The notes below the pieces were generated by a model, which did not search any database, was not told the origin of the DNA, and was given only the letters and a program-made list of their open reading frames with translations. The translations under genes and the position numbers were made by a program. From NCBI GenBank assembly GCA_013407085.1, contig JACCGJ010024107.1, positions 1 through 64,000 of the forward strand: a DNA stretch of 64,000 nucleotides. Reading direction: 5' to 3'. How positions within the stretch are numbered: position 1 is the stretch's first letter; each line of letters begins with the position of its first letter. Positions 22,870 to 35,235 of the stretch are shown in pieces. The DNA comes from Atriophallophorus winterbourni (Eukaryota > Platyhelminthes > Trematoda > Plagiorchiida > Microphallidae).

Positions 22870-25270
22870 TTAAACAAGGACTTTGGTATCCGTGATGCTA
22901 ATTCTTAGCCGAAGAAATACCGTCCATTAGATAATAAAGCTGATGCTTGGAGTGAGCAATACATGCTACATCGTCGCCAAACAGCAGTTACGGATTAGCG
23001 CATTTCATGCTTGTGTTTGTGCTCTCACCAGTGCAGGTTTAAAAACTAGCCATCAATTCGCGTGCGTAGGTAAATACTAACCGTTCTCCTACTAAAAGAC
23101 TCTTTTAGAAGCAGAGCGAACGACTATCAAAGATACATTGCCTTATAGAGTTGTCAAATGCATTAGTTATATAAAAAAACAGAACACGTTTCTTGACGTT
23201 GTCTCAGGTAGAATATCATGGCCACGATTGATCTTTTCTTGCGTAAGCCACATGACGTTCTCAGTGAATTATATCAGATAAAACATGCAGTTGAATCTGT
23301 AAGACTCATACAAACAATTTACTTACAACATTCAGAAGGGAGATTCATTGGTGATTTTTGAAATCAACTCTATCTCGCCCATTCTTAAATGAAGCTGCTC
23401 TAAAGCATTTGGTGAGCTCAGGTGAAATTTCGTCAGGGGCCTGTCTATTCTGTTAACGGTCGACATCCTTATTGATCACATAAAGCGCAGGGGCAGAATC
23501 TAGGTATTCAATATTCGACAACCTCTCGAAATTTTATGGTAAATGCGGTAAAACTGTACTGTCACTATAGTAGAGAGAATAGAGGTGCTCATCCCATCTG
23601 TCCATTTGCTGAGTTTTGTCCGCAATCGGGTGATTAGGTACCGAGTAAATGGAAGCCGTTCGAATTTTGTTTAGACCAATGGCTTTCTGGATCAGATCAT
23701 ACATACTACGCAAACTTCCGGTGTCCGTAAGTGTAATGATATTAAGGTTCAGTTCTGTCCGATAGTCATTTCCGCATCGTCATGCAGTCAGTTGGACGGA
23801 ATTTCTAGCTACACTTATAAGTCGCATGTTTTTATCTGTTTAAACACCTTCGAACCAATAGAATGCAGAAACGTTCTTATCCCAAATAGCTGTCTTATCA
23901 GTAGCCCAGGCTTCCAACCAGTCGCTCCTTCAAGCATTCTGCTAACCGAAAGTGGAAATGCCTAATCAGCTTATGCAAAGTATCATCGACTGCCAGTTTT
24001 ATGAATCACACATTGGTTGTCATGTTCAAGTCGGCTATGAGGGCTTCTGCAAATCGCGCACCCAGATTACGTTCCCACATGCGAGTGAGGAAGATTCAGT
24101 TTTGCACAGACATGTGAAACATCAGTGTTTCAGTGTTTGATTTAATCTGGTGAGTAGCAGGCGTCCTATATTATTGAGCCTACAAAAAATATGATCATAC
24201 TGATGCCAATGCCCGGGATAAGAATTTTTACACGATAATTTAGACTGTGGATTGTTCAAAAAAAGGTTTTACCGAGAAAATGAACGAAATGTTTGCACAT
24301 GTTTAAAAGGCGTTGTCCATTTGCATTAGTTTCACATTCACCAATCCTCTCGGGCCAGTTTGTTAAGACTCGTAATTTGCACCAACTGTGGAATGAAATC
24401 CACCCAATACTACTAAACATTTTATCAGTGCGACGTTTTTGAGGATTGTTGTGAGGTTATGATAAAAATAGTCTTCTTAGCAGGCGTTATAGAAAGCGTC
24501 GGTGAATAAACGTTGAGCACAGTAATGGAAACATTAATGCACTTCAGATTTAAATTCCAAATCAGTTGGTTCCCAATGCAGCTTGGCACAATTTCTTTTA
24601 CTATGTCATTTAGCGCAGCAATCACAACTCCATGCTGCAGAGGCTAAATTGAGCCCCTTCCTTCCCAGAAAATGTGTAATCCTTATATGTTAGCATACGA
24701 GTTTCTGGTAAATGCTTCTCTTGCAATGAAACTAAGTCGACAATAAACTCTGTTGTTAATCACAGCTGATTTTGGTACACCTTCTATGTTTGATTCGTCG
24801 TCATAAAATCATGGAAGCATGTACCTGACGTTCCGGGTTTCTCGTTTAAGAACTGACATTTGTTATTCAGTAAAGTTTTCCGTTTTGCGTAAACATACAG
24901 CCTGCTTGTCGATTGATTCATGATCCTCATGCAAAAATTGAGAATAGAAGACCTTAGCTAGACAATACCTCATTATTTGAGTGCTGGACAGTTTGCGGTG
25001 GGCGGTAGCCTTCAAATGAGACCTAAAAGTCTTTTCCACAGTCAGAAGCAGGGTAAGTTGCTGAGCAATACGTCGTATTAGTTATTGCCTTCAATGTGTA
25101 TCTGCTGCCTCCAGAGTTAGTATTCACAGTAGCGTAATGGAGTGCCTTCTCCATTAGTGCGTTGTGATTTACTCTATGAAGTACAATATGGGGTACTAGA
25201 TTTTGCCCATGCAACAAGTTATCCACGGAACCACCGAAACCAGAAGAAAAGCTAATATGATACATTCAGT
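22870..25270 (-). mobile_element. RTE-like LINE (copy 2), decayed, retains part of the endonuclease
   Basis: The left part (22,960-23,800) aligns base by base, with gaps, to LINE copy 1 at 18,220-19,300, so strand and family are the same. Right of it the minus strand codes for an apurinic endonuclease-like stretch. A DIVKEIVPSC...INVSITVLNVYSPTLS segment at 24,440-24,625 is preceded near 24,640-24,740 by a QEKHLPETRM-type motif and a TFSGKEG-type motif, as expected for the N-terminal endonuclease of RTE ORFs. The 3' third of RT and the C-terminus are missing. Frameshifts and stops are frequent. The exact 5' end is unclear and may lie near the minisatellite start at 25,480. Confidence 0.78.
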
Positions 25271-25479
25271 GAACGATTCTGTCGTAGAAGGTGGGAGACG
25301 AAGTTGAGTAAAACATCTGACTGACTCACTGAATTTCTTCTCCGGATGTTTCCTCGAGGTTGACGCCTAAATGCCTTTTTCATGATTTGATGTGAACCCG
25401 CAGCATTATAAGATACGTATATGGGTTTTCCTTCCGTTAAGTGGACGGCTATATGGATTTAAGAATTCCGCATGCCCCA

Positions 25480-27168
25480 AACATATATATATATATATAT
25501 ATATATATCCGATTTTTAGAGAGTTTATATATAGATGAAAAGAAAGGCTGACAACATGAGAGTAGTACGATCAATATTATGTTAACAGGCTACGCATGTA
25601 GTGCTACCTAATGCACATTCAAAATATAAACAACCTGCGATAGGCTGACAGAATGAGATTATAATAAGTATTTTATTGTTAACAAGCTACTTATAGTAAA
25701 TCTATAGAATACAAATTGGTGTCTCAATTTTCGAAGGTAGCCCATTTTTGAAGGGTATATATATATATCGATGAAAGATAGGCTGACATCATGATATTAT
25801 TATGATCAATATAATGTTAACATGCTACGCATGTAGTGCTATCTAATGCCCATTCAAGATATAAACAACCACCGATAGGCTGACAGAATGAGATTAGTAT
25901 GAGCAACTCAAAGTTAACTGGCTACTCACAGTAGTTCTATAGAATGCAAATTGGTGTCTCACTTTTCGTAGATAGCCAATTTTTGGAGGGTATATATATA
26001 TAGATGAAAGATAGGCTGACATCATAAGAATGGCATGATCAACATAATGTTAACAGGCTACGCATGAATTGCTATCCAATGCACAGTCGATATATAAATA
26101 ACCTGCGACAGGCTGACTGAATGAGATTAGTATGAGTATTTCAAAGTTAACAGGCTACTCATAGTAGTTCTACAGAATGCGAATTGGTGTCTCACTTTTC
26201 GTAGATAGCCATTTTTTGGATGGTATATATATATATATGGATGAAAAATAGGCTGACATCATGAGAGTAGTATGATCAAATTAATGTTAACAGGCTACGC
26301 ATGTAGTGCTGCCCAATGTACATTCAATATATAAACAACCTGCGATAAGCTGACAGAATGAGATTAGTATGAGCAATTCAAAGTTAACAGGCTACTCATA
26401 GTAGTTCTACAGAATGCGAATTGGTGTCTCACTTTTCGTAGATAGCCAATTTTTGGAGGGTATATATATATATGGATGAAAAATAGGCTTACATCATGAG
26501 AGTAGTATGATCAATTTAATGTTAACAGGCTACGCATGAATTGCTATCCAATGCACACTCGATATATAAATAACCTGCGACAGGCTGACTGAATGAGATT
26601 AGTATGAGTATTTCAAAGTTAACAGGCTACTCACAGTAGTTCTACAGAATGCGAATTGGTGTCTCACTTTTCGTAGATAGCCAGTTTTTGGAGGGTATAT
26701 ATATATATGGATGAAAAATAGGCTTACATCATGAGAGTAGTATGATCAATTTAATGTTAACAGGCTACGCATGAATTACTATCCAATGCACAGTCGATAT
26801 ATAAATAACCTGCGACAGGCTAACTGAATGAGATTAGTATGAGTATTTCAAAGTTAACAGGCTATTCATAGTAGTTCTACAGAATGCGAATTGGTGTCTC
26901 ACTTTTCGTAGATAGCCAGTTTTTGGAGGGTATATATATATAGATGAAAGATTCGCTGAAATAATGAGAGTATTATGATCAATATAATGTTTACAGGCTA
27001 CGCATGTAGTGCTATCCAATTCACATTCAATATGTAAACAACCTGTGATATGCTGACAGAATAAGAGTAGGATGACCAATACAAAGTTAACAGGCTACTC
27101 ATAGTAGTTCCATAGAATGCAAATTGGTGTCACACTTTTCGTAGATAGCCAATGTTTGGAGTATATAT
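25480..27168 (+). repeat. Minisatellite array M1, about 235-bp monomers with (TA)n
   Basis: Seven monomers start with a (TA)n run followed by gatgaaa at 25,534, 25,770, 26,003, 26,240, 26,475, 26,710 and 26,943, with spacings of 233-237 bases. Each monomer is itself two related halves: 'aggctgacatcatgagagtag...gttaacaggctacgcatgtagtgct' and 'aggctgacagaatgagatta...gttaacaggctactcatagtagttct'. The last monomer is cut by the BEL insertion at 27,169. Confidence 0.92.
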
Positions 27169-27624
27169 TGTAAATGACGAAAATTTTGTGTCAAATTCCT
27201 TCTTATTTTTCAGTTTGAACAATTGAATTCTTCTTAATTCTCAACAATTTTATCTTACATTGTTTTTGTGTACACATTTTCCTTATGCACTTGTATACTC
27301 TATTTTGTTTTACTGAAGTAATTTATATAGCTTGGCTGCCAATAAAATTCCACATATTTTGCTTGTGGTATTTGGAGAAAACAGGGACGATTTTTCACCA
27401 TTGTATTGGTAATTTTATTTCTTAGCATTTATCATTTGGCAGTCTATCTTGTCAGCATTGGCTGAAATTGTTGTTGTCATTTGGAAACTTTGAGCATTTT
27501 GGCTCACATCATTTTTACAACCCGGTACAGTTGAGGTCTGTTAATTGTTACTGTGTATTAATATTGTTAATAGAACCGTAGAAAACTCGAATCATTGTGG
27601 TTTCGAATTGTCAAAATAAGAAAC
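27169..27624 (+). repeat. 5' LTR of the BEL/Pao element
   Basis: It starts TGTAAATGACG and matches 32,819-33,272 with scattered differences. The shared sequence ends at 'aataagaaac'; after that the two sides diverge. The terminal CA expected of an LTR is not obvious, so the right boundary may be off by a few bases. Confidence 0.88.
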
Positions 27625-27793
27625 AACAATAAGAAAAAACAGAAAATTGAATTGCTCATTTGGAAACCGTCAATTTGGATCGTCTGCCAATTTGAACAAG
27701 GATCAACTTGGATCTTCGTGCCGCAATTGTAATTTGTTACAATCTCGGTGACGTCCCCTGTTTTTCTTTTTTTTATCTTCGTTTTTGCATTAA

Positions 27794-29040
27794 TTGATAA
27801 TGCCTAAAAAATCTAAACGGTTCATCCCTAGTGAAAAACATATTGATAGTGATTTTAATGGCACTGGTGGTTCTGCCTCACATAACTCTTGCTTGTCGCC
27901 TTTAGGTAGTTGTAATTTAGAACCTAAACCCGAACAGGCTATGCGGGATTTACAGCAGGATTTAGTAGTAGTGAAGGAAATGTTAGCTCAGTTGTGCCGA
28001 TCTAACGACAATCCGGTGTCTAGTTTTCCCGTCGCCGATCGTCAACATGAATCGGAAGTGGGCAAAGCGCCACAGAGAATCGTGAATGATTCTGCTTCAC
28101 TTCCAAAGGTTGAATCATCATCCTTTGATGGTAATCCAGTGGACTACTGGGAGTTTATATGGCAGTTTGAATGCCACGTGGAATCAAAAACTACTGAATC
28201 ACTTATTATTGCCGAGGTGAAGCTCGAAATGCGATTGACGCTTGCGTGATGTTGCCGCGTGAAGAAGGTTACAAAAGAGCACGTAGCATTCTAAAGGAAA
28301 TGTTTGGCCTACCTCATGTTGTTGCACGCTCGTTATTGAACGAGATGTTGAGTGAAGCAACACGGGTAAGAAACACTTCCGATAGTCTGTCAAACCTCGC
28401 CTTGAGGATGAAAAACTGCCAAATTGCTTTAAAGCAAATGGGTTGTGAAGCAGAGATGAATTCTGGAACCACCTTGGAAGGCGTTGTGAAGTGTCTACCA
28501 GTCGCCTTACAGCATCAGTGGGCTGATGCGGCGGATCAACTCAGCATGGATGGCCATGGAGTCACATTTGAGCACCTGACACAATTTGTGTCACGGCGTG
28601 CACGTATCGCAAGGAGAAGGTTTGGACAGCTGCTTGAAACAACTAGCTCAAACACGCATCATCAATCACCTCGTGCATGCCCAAATGCGAGGAGTGGTTT
28701 TCAAACCACTGAGAAAAGAAATGTTTTTGTCACCACAAGTGATAGAAGGCCTAGCATGAAATGTTGCATTTGCCAGGCATCTCATGAGTTACAAAATTGT
28801 CCGAAATTTATTGAATCTGATGTTAAGTCGCGCTGGCAAATCGCCAGGTGCAACTTTGTTTGTTTCTTATGTCTGCAATCGTCACATGGCGCTGTCTCAT
28901 GTAAATACAAGCCGTGGTGCACCGCCGAAAATTGGGGTAAACGACTCCACACACGTCTACACTACAACCACGCTGCAGAGAAACCGTCCACGAATATTCA
29001 CTGCAGTCATGCGGCATTCAGTGCACAAGTGTTATTAGGT
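27794..29040 (+). pseudogene. gag: BEL Gag with two zinc knuckles, frameshifted
   Basis: The start is Met27,794 or the Met two codons later (MPKKSKRF). The N-terminal part ends in LPKVESSSFDGNPVDYWEF, a motif typical of the BEL Gag domain (DUF1759-like family). A frame change at about 28,246, with some loss of the segment between, leads to LPREEGYKRARSILKEMFGLP. The C-terminal half has the two knuckles CCICQASHELQNC (C-X2-C-X3-H-X4-C counted from the first Cys) and CFLCLQSSHGAVSC (C-X2-C-X4-H-X4-C) near 28,760-28,911. The same frame runs on into protease. Gag forms the particle and packages RNA. Confidence 0.88.
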
Positions 29041-29529
29041 TCTGTACCGATCAAGATCGAGACTCCAAATGGGCTTATAAATGCAGTTGCCTTCTTGGAT
29101 AGTGGTTCTGATACCACTTTTATTCCTAATGCCTTCGTTGAACAGAACATGATGCCTAAAAGTCCTGCGCAAGTTTCATTGACCACTTTGGGTCTTCAGC
29201 GTAAACTTACTTGTTCTCGTTTGAAATTTAAAATACACTCGTTTGATGGCAGTCAAGTAATCCACGTCCCTGAGGTTTACACAGTAGAAAAGTTGCCGTG
29301 TGTATCACAATTTTCAATGACTGCCTTGAGTGAACGGCCTGCATAGTTGAAAGACGTTGACTTCCTTGATGTTAGTGATCAGCCTGTGACTGTGCTTATA
29401 GCCTCTGATGTCCCTGAAGCACATTGGGCGTTGGAACAGCGCTAAGGAGGCAGTCGCCGTCCATTTGCAACCAAAACGCTGTTAGGATGGATTCCGCAAG
29501 GTCCAGCATGCCAAACTCCAAAGGATATC
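29041..29529 (+). pseudogene. pol: BEL protease and protease-RT linker
   Basis: AFLDSGSDTTFI gives an intact Asp-Ser-Gly active site (Asp codon at 29,098-29,100), in frame with Gag. The frame meets a stop at 29,344-29,346 and a second near 29,443, but between and after them remain readable linker sequences (VTVLIASDVPEAHWALE, TKTLLGWIPQGP) typical of BEL/Pao polyproteins. The protease would mature the polyprotein. Confidence 0.82.
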
Positions 29530-31118
29530 TTGTGTTTGAATTCTTCCTTGGATAAGGGGTCCATTGATGAATGTGTCAACCGTCTGTACAATGCAGAATT
29601 CGCAGACATATCCGCTGAAGGAAATGAACGATTGCGCGATGACGAATATGCATTGTCGCTTGTAAAAGGATCAAAAATTATCGACGGTAATTTTCAGGTA
29701 CCGCTACCTTGGAAGCCTGATAGAAGCAAACTGACCACAAATCATTTGTCAGCGGAAAGGCGCTTAAGCTACTTGCGGCGTCGATTTGAACGCGATAGTG
29801 TTTTGTTCGAGCGTTACAGCAAGGCTATGGCACATCATTTGGAGATTGGTTATATCGAACCCGTTCTGAATAATACCACGGAGAATATTGTTTTGTATTT
29901 GCCTCACCATCCGGTTTTCAATCCTAAGAAACCGGAAAAGCTGATTTTAGTTTTCGATTGTGCGGCTAAACACAATGGTGTGTCGTTGAATGATGTACTT
30001 TTAAAAGGACCAAATCTGACAACAAATTTGATCGACGTATAGCTGAGCTTTCGATTACATGTATATGCTGTTGCTGCTGACGTCGAAGAGATGTTTCTCC
30101 AAGTGAAAGTGCCAAACTATGGTAGAGATGCACCTAGAATTCTCTGGTGGGAGGATAATGATATGCAGGGTTCCATTAGAAAATTTAAAATGACAGTTCA
30201 TCCCTTTGGGGCAACGTCGTCTTCATTTTGCGCTACGTTGGCACTGCGTCGGTCGAAGATTTCGGTCATTCATTTGAAGAACGAATTGGAAATTATGTTT
30301 CGAAAAATTTTTATGTTGATGATTGTTTAGTATCAGTGCCTACTCAGGAGGAAGCCAAGTCCTTGATAAGGCAGTTGTCATCATTGTTACGAATGTGAGG
30401 TTTCCGTTTGACAAAGTGGATTGCCAATGACCGTATCTTACTTAATGATATGCCTGCAGATGACCGCGCACCCAGCGTACGAGCCATTAGCCAAGATAAG
30501 CTACCGATGGAAAGAATGCTGGGTGTTAAATGGGATGCCGTCAAAGACGAATTTGCTTTTGATCTGAAACTTGCAATACGCCCAACAACGAAACGAAGTT
30601 TATTGTCAGTAGTCAGTGGGTTGTATGATCCACTTGGCTTGATGAGTCCTTTGATTTTGCCTGGAAAGGAATCGCTGCAACGTTGTTGCAGAAAACCTTT
30701 GGGTTGGGACGAACCGATGTGTGATGATCTTCAGCTAGTGTGTGACAAGTGGATCAACAGCATGCATTCGATCAAAGAGTTACGACTTCCACGACACATT
30801 TGCGAAGTAAATGAAGGTATGACGTCCTTAAATCTACATGTCTTCAGTGATGCCTCGGAATCTAGCCATGGAGCCGTTGCATACATACTTTCATGTAGTG
30901 ATTCAGTCATGTCGCCGGTTCGTCTCCTGTTTTCGAAATCTCGAGTGAATCCTCTGAAAACGGTATCCATTCCCAGGTTAGAATTGTCTGCAGCGGTTCT
31001 TGCGGTACGTATATATTTGATACTAAAATCCGCTTTTAGTGAACTAGTTAAAGACATCAACTTTTATACTGATTCGATGAATGTTTTGTATAGACAACAT
31101 TTTTCATCGATTTTCTAG
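29530..31118 (+). pseudogene. pol: BEL reverse transcriptase and RNase H, broken
   Basis: RT begins with YLPHHPVFNPKKPEKL and VFDCAAKHNGVSLNDVLLKGP, then after the TAG at 30,040-30,042 comes YAVAADVEEMFLQVKVP and HPFGATSSSFCA. The catalytic YVDD box is at 30,312-30,323, but in another frame than the preceding block because of an indel near 30,250. The connection domain and RNase H start follow in the frame 30,408-31,118: GLYDPLGLMSPLIL, LHVFSDASESSHGAVAYI, IPRLELSAAVLA and FYTDSMNVLY. The text then jumps to sequence that normally lies well downstream, so the RNase H tail and the following linker appear deleted near 31,095. Confidence 0.9.
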
Positions 31119-32556
31119 TTGGAAAAGACTTTTACGATCCATTGCGTGGCTTGTCCGTTTCAAACGTTACATTGTTGTTATGTTTGTTCATCATTCCGAT
31201 AGATCATTATCGGTAGGCAAACTTGGTTTTGATGAATTACAAAATGCCGAATCCGACGTCATTCGATTGACGCAGCATAATGCCTTTGGAGACATAATGC
31301 ATAGTGAACCCTGCAAAGTCAATTTTTCATCGTTGAGTAAATTACGTCCTTTCATTGACCAGGGTATGTTGAAGGTTGGTGGAAGACTGCAGCATTCTGA
31401 TCTTGCAGTTGAAAGCATTCATCCCGTAATAATTCATAAGAAGCATAATGTTACTGACTTATTGATTCGTAACGATCATTTGCTCGAAGGACATTCAGGG
31501 TCAGCGCATACCCTTAGCGTCCTGCGCAGAAAATTTTGGCCTTTCGGTGTATTGTCATCTATAAAGCGGGTACTTGGAAAATGCTTCATCTGCAAAAAGT
31601 TAGATGCCAGACCCACATCTCAACTGATGGCTGATCTTCCTCCAGTTCGCGTTGCCACAGGTTCGTATCCTTTTGCCTAGGTTGGATTGGACTATTTTGG
31701 ACCGTTTGAAGTAAAGCGAGGTCGATCTGTAGAAAAAACTTTATGGATGTTTGTTTACTTGCTTGCAGTCACGCGCTGGTCATAAAGAAATAGCCCATTC
31801 TATGGATACCGATTCCTTTTTGATGGCGCTCTTCCGCTTCTTTGGTCGTCGAGGTAAACCCCAAGTCATATATTCAGATAACGGATCCAAATTCGTCGGT
31901 GCTGAACGAGTGCTGCGTATTTGGTTGAAAGTATTGGAAAGCGACGGTTCATCGAAAGGCTGACTTCACACAGTATTGAATGGTGTTTTAACCCTCCATA
32001 CTCTAGTCATCGAGGAGGTGTTTGGGAACGATTGATAAGATCAATTTGTCGTGCTTTGAATGTTACATGCGCACAACAAACACCATCCGACGAGACCCTG
32101 CAAACCGCCTTGATTGAAGTTGAGCGGATTCTGAACAACAGACCGCTTGCTCCTTTTTCTTCAGACGACATCGACTCCCTTTATCTGTGTCCCAACGACT
32201 TGTTGCTGAATCGCTCAAATGATGGAATTCGTTCTGAAGATGGGTTTGTTGACAGTTACAAGAGAAATTGGAAACAATCGCTGCACTTGGCTAACGTCTT
32301 TTGGGAGCGTTGGAAGTCAGAGTATCTACCACTGCTACAGACAAGACAGAAGTGGATCCATCGTAAACGTAATTTCCGTGTTGGAGATATCGTACTAGTG
32401 AACAATGTTGAAGCCCCGAAGCGTGCTTGGCCACTAGGTATTGTTGTGGATATTCACGTGAGCGAAGATAATTTAGTAAGGTCTGTTGTTGTTGGTACAA
32501 AGAATGGTTTGGTTACCCGCCGAAGGCCCGGAGATTGGCGCGGTGGCGGAAAATAG
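31119..32556 (+). pseudogene. pol: BEL integrase, broken by a stop and frameshifts
   Basis: WLVRFKRYIV leads to the zinc-binding part (NDHLLEGHSGSAHTLSVLRRKFW, CFICKKL). The catalytic core has first Asp in GLDYFGPF, just after the TAG at 31,678-31,680, and second Asp in YSDNGSKF. The Glu is in GGVWERLIRS, in the third frame. The C-terminus contains FRVGDIVLVNN and ends at 32,556 after TRRRPGDWRGGGK. All three catalytic residues are present but in separate frames. The product would integrate element DNA. Confidence 0.9.
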
Positions 32557-32818
32557 AGCAAGCTCGAAATTCTTAAAGGGTCAGGAGCAAAGCTGGAGGA
32601 CGTGGTGAGTCTAAGTTTGGCAAACGTTTTCTCTATAAAAAGCCACATATCTCCAGTGATAGCAATGCGATGTGGCGTGTGTGACTCCCCACTCAAGAAA
32701 GTCATTTGCCGTTTGTCTCCCGTTTCTTGGGTTCGGATTGGAGTAGTTTGGTAGGGAGGCGGAACCAATCAGTTAGTTTAATTCAGAACACCAGGTTTCG
32801 AAGGAATTTGGCGGGTGG
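32557..32818 (+). other. 3' untranslated region and polypurine tract of BEL element
   Basis: The block 32,590-32,705, containing ggaggacgtggtgagtct, tataaaaagccacat and gtgtgtgactc, is similar to the minus strand of 35,568-35,690 in the Gag-only elements. The purine tract ggcgggtgg at 32,810-32,818 abuts the 3' LTR. Confidence 0.75.
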
Positions 32819-33272
32819 TGTAAATGACGAAAATTTTGTGTAAAATTCGTTCTTATTTTTTTGTTTGAACAATTGAATTCTTCTTAATTCTCAACAATTT
32901 TATCTTACATTGTTTTTGTGTACACATTTTCCTTATGCACTTGTATACCCCTTTTTGTTTTACTGAAGTAATTTATATTGCTTGGCTGCCATTAAAATTC
33001 CACATATTCAGCTCGTGGTATTTGGAGAAAACAGGGACGATTGTACACCATTGTATTGGTAATTTTATTTCTTTGCATTTATCATTTGGCAGTCTATCTT
33101 GTCAGCATTGGCTGAATTTGTTGATGTCATTTGGAAACTTTGAGCATTTTGGCTCACATAATTTGTACAACCCGGTACAGTTGAGGTTTGTTAATTGTTA
33201 TTTTCTATTAAATGGTTAATAGAACATAGAAAACTCGGATCATTGTGGTTTTGATTTGTCAAAATAAGAAAC
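32819..33272 (+). repeat. 3' LTR of the BEL/Pao element
   Basis: It is the match of 27,169-27,624, starting TGTAAATGACG directly after the polypurine tract. Confidence 0.88.
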
Positions 33273-33289
33273 GGGTGGACTACGCGTTA

Positions 33290-33371
33290 AAAAGCGACTT
33301 TAGTGGTTACACACACACATATATATAAAATATACAATATATAGATATATTATAGATAGATTATATATATG

Positions 33372-33403
<32 letters not shown>

Positions 33404-33858
33404 TATATATATAGATATATATATATATATATATATATAAATGAAAGATAGCTTACATCTTGAGATTGGTATGATCAAACAAAAACGTAAAACAGGCTAG
33501 GATGTAGTGCTATCCAGTGCAAATTAGATATTATAAAATAAACTGCGATAGGTTGACAGAATAGAGGATAGTATGAGCAATCAAAGTTAAACGGTACTCC
33601 TAGTAGGTCTAAGAATGCAAATGGTGTTCTACTTTTCGTAGAAGAGAAAGCCATTATTGGAGGGTATTAATATATTCATAGATTTATCCGTTAGTTAATA
33701 TGCACGGTAGAAAGCTATGCTTAAACAAGACCCCACAAAATGACATCGGGTCGGAAGTAAAAATATCCCGAAAAATATTGTTTAGATTATTGTCAAACAT
33801 GAAAAACATACTTTTCCATGTGGATATCTAGTGATTTTTTGAAAACTTCAACAGTTCC

Positions 33859-33901
<43 letters not shown>

Positions 33902-34352
33902 TGAAAATAGGCTGTCATCATGAGAGTAGTATGATCAATATAATGTTAACAGGCTACGCATGTTGTGCTATCTAATGTCCATTAAATATATAAACAAACT
34001 GCAATAGGCTGACAGAATGAGAGCAGTATGAGGAATTCAAATTTAACAAGCTACTCATAGTAGTGGTATATACTGTGAAGTGGCGTCTCACTTTTCGGAA
34101 ATAGCCGATTTTTTGAGGGTATATATATATATGGATGAAAGATAGGCTGTCATCATGAGAGTGGTATGATCAATATAATGTTAAAAGGCTACGCATGTAG
34201 TGCTATCCAATGCACAGTCGATATATAAATAACCTGCGATAGGCTGACAGAATGAGATTAGTATGAGCAATTCAATGTTAACAGGCTACTCAAAGTAGTT
34301 CTAAAGAATGCAAATTGGTGTCTCACTTTTCGTAGAAAGCCATTTTTTGGAG

Positions 34353-34401
<49 letters not shown>

Positions 34402-34632
34402 GATAGGATGACATCATGAGAGACAGTATGATCAATATAATGTTGAAAAGGCTGCGCATGTAGGTGCTATCAATGTAACATTTCAATATATTAAAAACCT
34501 GCGATAGGCTGACAGAATGAGAGTAGTATGAGCCAATTCAAAGTTAACAGAATAATCCTAGTAGTTGTATACAAGTGAATGAATTGGCGTCTTAAAAGTG
34601 TCGGAAATAGCGATTTTTTGGAAATATTAGGG
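33290..34632 (+). repeat. Minisatellite array M2 with long (TA)n tracts
   Basis: (TA)n runs lie at about 33,325-33,440, 33,860-33,898 and 34,357-34,397. Monomers of the 235-bp repeat begin near 33,441, 33,900, 34,135 and 34,397. The first and last monomers carry many small indels. About 190 bp of unrelated sequence (33,670-33,858) interrupts the array. Confidence 0.88.
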
Positions 34633-34706
34633 CTGACGATGCAGATCCACACTTGCAAAATATTTTGATAGATACCGATCGAAAAGGTTGCAAGTTATCT
34701 TGCAAA

Positions 34707-35235
34707 GTAGCGACCAAATCGTCACTGGGGAATAGTTTCTGTCACGGAAACTAGTTGCCTGCTACAAGCCACAAGATTCTTATACCGGGAATGACGAGCG
34801 TTTACGAATCGATCCCAAATCAGAACAATACGTCAATTTACGCTGTACTATGTTGACAAAGACGATTAAAAAGTAAAATATAACAAACCTAAACGGTAAT
34901 TGAATACAGGTTTCAATGCAAACCCAACGCGTCCAATAAATGGAAGTCAAACAGCTTAGTTGAAAGGACAAAAAAATTATGTTTTTCCAGTAATGGTAAA
35001 CACGGGTAACTGACAAATCAAAAATGTGCGGAAACCGAAGTGCTGTTAAACGAAGGAAAAATGTTCGGGAAAGAAAACGCTCACAGATTTAACATTTAGT
35101 TCAAATTTTATTTTCGATTTGGAGAACAAACAAACAATATCACTGAAAACTTGACACTAAAAACTCGATAATAAACACGTTTGATTTTGCTGGACCGAAA
35201 GAGGAATTTTCAAGACATCGACGCGCATTCATACA
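34707..35235 (-). repeat. 3' LTR of Gag-only BEL copy 1
   Basis: It matches the LTRs at 36,959, 38,185, 40,469 and 42,757. The outer end starts TGTATGAATG on the coding strand. It lacks a ~30-bp piece ('gggtgtaggttgggaacaaatg...ccagttc') that copy 2 has near 38,660. Confidence 0.85.

Larger units (their letters stand above)
27169..33272 (+). mobile_element. BEL/Pao LTR retrotransposon, full length but inactivated
   Basis: LTRs of about 455 bp bound a gag-pol interior in the order Gag, zinc fingers, protease, RT, RNase H, integrase, which with the integrase and RT motifs identifies BEL/Pao (in flatworms, the Sinbad/Tiao group). It lies inside the 235-bp minisatellite. Coding is broken by a frame change at about 28,246, stops at 29,344-29,346, near 29,443, at 30,040-30,042 and at 31,678-31,680, frame changes near 30,250, 30,390, 31,700 and 31,945, and an apparent internal deletion after RNase H near 31,095. 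The LTRs differ at a small share of sites, so the insertion is not brand new. Confidence 0.93.

Noticed and set aside
25480..27168. CRISPR-like regular spacing of repeats
   Set aside because: The units are complete 235-bp tandem monomers without unique spacers, in a eukaryotic context.
34301..34486. Frames with long Ile-Tyr repeats in the minisatellite
   Set aside because: They are translations of (TA)n tracts.
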